From the NCBI GenBank assembly GCA_937915775.1, contig CALGGQ010000276.1, positions 1 to 15,200 of the forward strand: DNA of 15,200 bases. The letters run 5' to 3'. Below are positions 13,488-15,200 of the stretch, one piece after another (position 1 is the stretch's first letter; each line of letters opens with the position of its first letter). This stretch comes from an uncultured Clostridia bacterium. GTDB lineage: Bacteria; Bacillota; Clostridia; Oscillospirales; Acutalibacteraceae. The notes under the pieces are model-generated. The model did not search any database and was not told the origin of the DNA. It saw nothing but the letters and a program-made list of their open reading frames with translations. Made by a program: the position numbers and the translations under genes.

Positions 13488-14213
13488 ATGTTTGACGCAG
13501 TAAAAGTAAAGGACGAATGCGTGCAGTGGATACGCGATTTCTTTGAGGAAAACGGCAAGGGCTGCAACGCGGTGATCGGTATTTCCGGCGGTAAGGACAG
13601 CTCGATTGTCGCCGCGCTGTGCGTGGAAGCGCTCGGCAGGGACAGGGTCATCGGTGTGCTGATGCCAAACGGCGAGCAGGCGGATATTGATATGGCAAAG
13701 CTGCTCGTTAACCATCTTGGAATCGAGCATTACATCGTGAATATTAAGGACGCGGTGGACGGCGTGGTGAACGCGCTGCCGTTTGAGCCGTCGGCACAGA
13801 CGCTGACGAACATTCCGCCGCGCATCCGTATGACAACGCTGTACGCCGTATCGCAGAGCCATAACGGCAGGGTGGCGAACACCTGCAATCTCAGCGAGGA
13901 CTGGGTGGGTTATTCCACCCGTTACGGCGACCAGGCGGGCGATTTCAGCCCGTGCTCCTTCATCACCGTGCAGGAGATGAAGCAGATAGGCAGGCTGCTC
14001 GGTCTGCCCGACGTGCTGGTGGACAAGGTGCCGATAGACGGTCTCAGCGGCAAGTCGGACGAAGAGAACCTCGGGTTCACCTACGCGGAGCTTGACAGGT
14101 ATATCCGCACGGGAGAGATTGATGACCCGGAGAAGAAGGCGCGGATAGACCGCCTGCACGAGCTGAACAAGTTCAAGCTTGAGCTGATGCCGGCGTTCAG
14201 ACCTGCTTTATGA
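13488..14213 (+). CDS. nadE: Ammonia-dependent NAD+ synthase
   Basis: Makes NAD+ from deamido-NAD+, ATP and ammonia, the last step of NAD synthesis. The 241-residue length fits the short, ammonia-using form; there is no glutaminase domain. The ATP-pyrophosphatase loop SGGKDSS lies at residues 33-39. Further family marks are NTCNLSEDWVGYSTRYGD (nucleotide and deamido-NAD contact), GDFSPCSFITVQEMKQI and the KSDEENLGFTY stretch near the C-terminus. GGGTGA precedes the ATG by 5 bases. It follows the deacetylase after 11 bases; no functional link between the two is obvious. Confidence 0.95.
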   Translation: MFDAVKVKDECVQWIRDFFEENGKGCNAVIGISGGKDSSIVAALCVEALGRDRVIGVLMPNGEQADIDMAKLLVNHLGIEHYIVNIKDAVDGVVNALPFEPSAQTLTNIPPRIRMTTLYAVSQSHNGRVANTCNLSEDWVGYSTRYGDQAGDFSPCSFITVQEMKQIGRLLGLPDVLVDKVPIDGLSGKSDEENLGFTYAELDRYIRTGEIDDPEKKARIDRLHELNKFKLELMPAFRPAL

Positions 14214-14260
14214 CGGTTTTCAGCCCGTCTCCAGCCTGTGATTTTTGGTGAAAAATGCCA

Positions 14261-14289
14261 TTGACACTCCGGCAGAAATATGCTAAAAT
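14261..14289 (+). promoter_or_regulatory. SigA-type promoter of the MATE gene
   Basis: A perfect TTGACA (14261-14266), 17 bases, then TAAAAT (14284-14289). The expected start is near 14296, giving a leader of about 90 bases. Confidence 0.8.
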
Positions 14290-14313
14290 AATATCACTGA
14301 ATAAAGAAAAAAA

Positions 14314-14375
14314 GTGTGCGGCGCAAGCGTAAGTCCGGCTTAATGGATATGCTTGCGGCGCACATTTTATTTTTT
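14314..14375 (+). terminator. Terminator-like leader hairpin (possible attenuator)
   Basis: GTGCG-G-CGCAAGC (14316-14328) pairs with GCTTGCG-G-CGCAC (14351-14363) with one G-G mismatch; the loop holds a smaller TAAG...CTTA hairpin. ATTTTATTTTTT follows and runs straight into the GGAGG ribosome site. It lies after the promoter and before the gene, so it would stop transcripts from this promoter unless relieved. Confidence 0.7.
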
Positions 14376-14385
14376 GGAGGAAGAA

Positions 14386-15200
14386 ATGGAAAAAGACAAC
14401 AGAATGGCTGTGATGCCGGTCAGAAAGCTGATGCTTTCAATGGGCATCCCGATAATCGTTTCAATGGTGCTGCAGGCGGTATACAACATAGTTGACAGCG
14501 CTTTTGTATCGAACATGGCAGTGGGAGGTGAGCAGGCTCTCAACGCGCTGACGCTGGCTTTCCCGATGCAGAACACGCTGATCGCCTTTGCCGCCGGCAC
14601 GGGCGTCGGAATCAATGCCCTTCTCTCCAAATCCCTGGGGGAAAAGCGGTTTGACCGGGCGGACGAAGCTGCCAACAACGGCCTGTTCCTGGCGTTCCTG
14701 ACCTACATCCTGTTCCTGCTGGTCGGCCTGTTCGGGGCCGGCCCCTTCATCGGAACCCAGATCAATGATGCCGTCGTGCAGGAGTACGGGACGATCTATC
14801 TTCGAATCTGTCTCTGCGCATCGTTCGGCGCGATCTTCCAGGTCACGTTTGAGCGCCTTCTGCAGTCCACGGGGCGGACCATCTACAGCATGGTCTCCCA
14901 GGCTACCGGCGCCATCATCAACATCATTTTCGACCCGATCATGATCTTCGGCCTGTTCGGCTTTCCGAAGATGGGCGTTGCGGGCAGGTCGTGGCCGCCT
15001 GCATCGCGTGCTTCCTGAACCTGAAAAAGAACGATGACATCCACATTTCGATCAGGCAGATCCTGCGCCCTTCCGGAGAAGTGATCCGAAGAATTTATTT
15101 TGTGGCGGTTCCCTCGATCCTGATGATGTCCATCGGCTCGGTCATGACGTACGCGATGAACCAGATCCTGGGCGCGTTTTCCAAAACGGCCACGGCGGTC
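14386..15200 (+). pseudogene. MATE-family efflux transporter, frameshifted and cut by the window edge
   Basis: A multidrug/Na+ antiport-type membrane protein. The ATG at 14386 follows GGAGG by 5 bases; an upstream in-frame TTG lies inside the terminator hairpin. The first 200 residues show normal MATE features: PVRKLMLSMGIPIIVSM, VYNIVDSAFV, LTLAFPMQN, GVGINALLSKSLG and RLLQSTGR. After KMGVAG (about 14985) the frame runs into unrelated residues and stops at 15016-15018. MATE sequence resumes in another frame from 14985 (QVVAACIACFLN, then RPSGEVIRRIYFVAVPS) to the window end without a stop. A short stretch, usually about AAxATVxG, is missing at the join. It could be a true pseudogene or a sequence error. 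Codon use becomes C-ending and GC-rich after about 14580. Confidence 0.85.

Noticed and set aside
14212..14229. Terminator directly after nadE
   Set aside because: GACGG and CCGTC could form only a 5-bp stem and no T-run follows.

Overview
The window comes from a chromosome that looks like an anaerobic, probably gut-dwelling member of the Clostridia (Oscillospiraceae/Ruminococcaceae type). The pointers are SpoVT, a CotH-type kinase, a BspA-like leucine-rich-repeat surface protein with Ig/FN3-like repeats, a QueT-type transporter, a rubrerythrin-like diiron protein, strong AGGAGG-type ribosome sites, and moderate GC genes separated by AT-rich spacers. The lineage is inferred from gene content, not from a marker gene.

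Layout. 1-2769 (+): the 3' part of a thioredoxin-reductase-like flavoprotein, thioredoxin, a terminator, a secreted family I.5-like lipase and a ferritin-like diiron protein. 2776-2929: first copy of a 154-bp dispersed repeat, then a two-way terminator. 2991-6157 (-): a three-gene operon of a membrane-anchored CotH kinase, a DUF4956 membrane protein and a VTC-type polyphosphate-polymerase-domain protein. 6339-6875 (+): spoVT. 6950-7128: a strong promoter driving a structured RNA with no reading frame. 7176-9176 (-): a large BspA-like surface protein, divergent from queT (9353-9883, +), which has a candidate preQ1 riboswitch. 10043-11134 (+): a zinc-ribbon membrane protein, followed by the second copy of the repeat and another two-way terminator. 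11355-11879 (-): a TetR regulator, divergent from a membrane-anchored FN3/polysaccharide deacetylase (12142-13476) and nadE (13488-14213). 14261-15200: a promoter, a terminator-like leader and a frameshifted MATE transporter cut by the window edge.

How the genes fit together. Thioredoxin and its reductase form a redox pair; the reductase lacks the usual NADPH 2'-phosphate motif and may use another electron donor. The lipase, CotH protein, BspA-like protein, zinc-ribbon protein and deacetylase all face the outside of the cell, so much of the window concerns the cell surface. The least understood elements are the CotH/DUF4956/VTC operon, the RNA beside spoVT, and the 154-bp repeat, whose two copies both sit between a stop codon and a terminator. 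No CRISPR array, tRNA, rRNA or insertion sequence with a transposase was seen.
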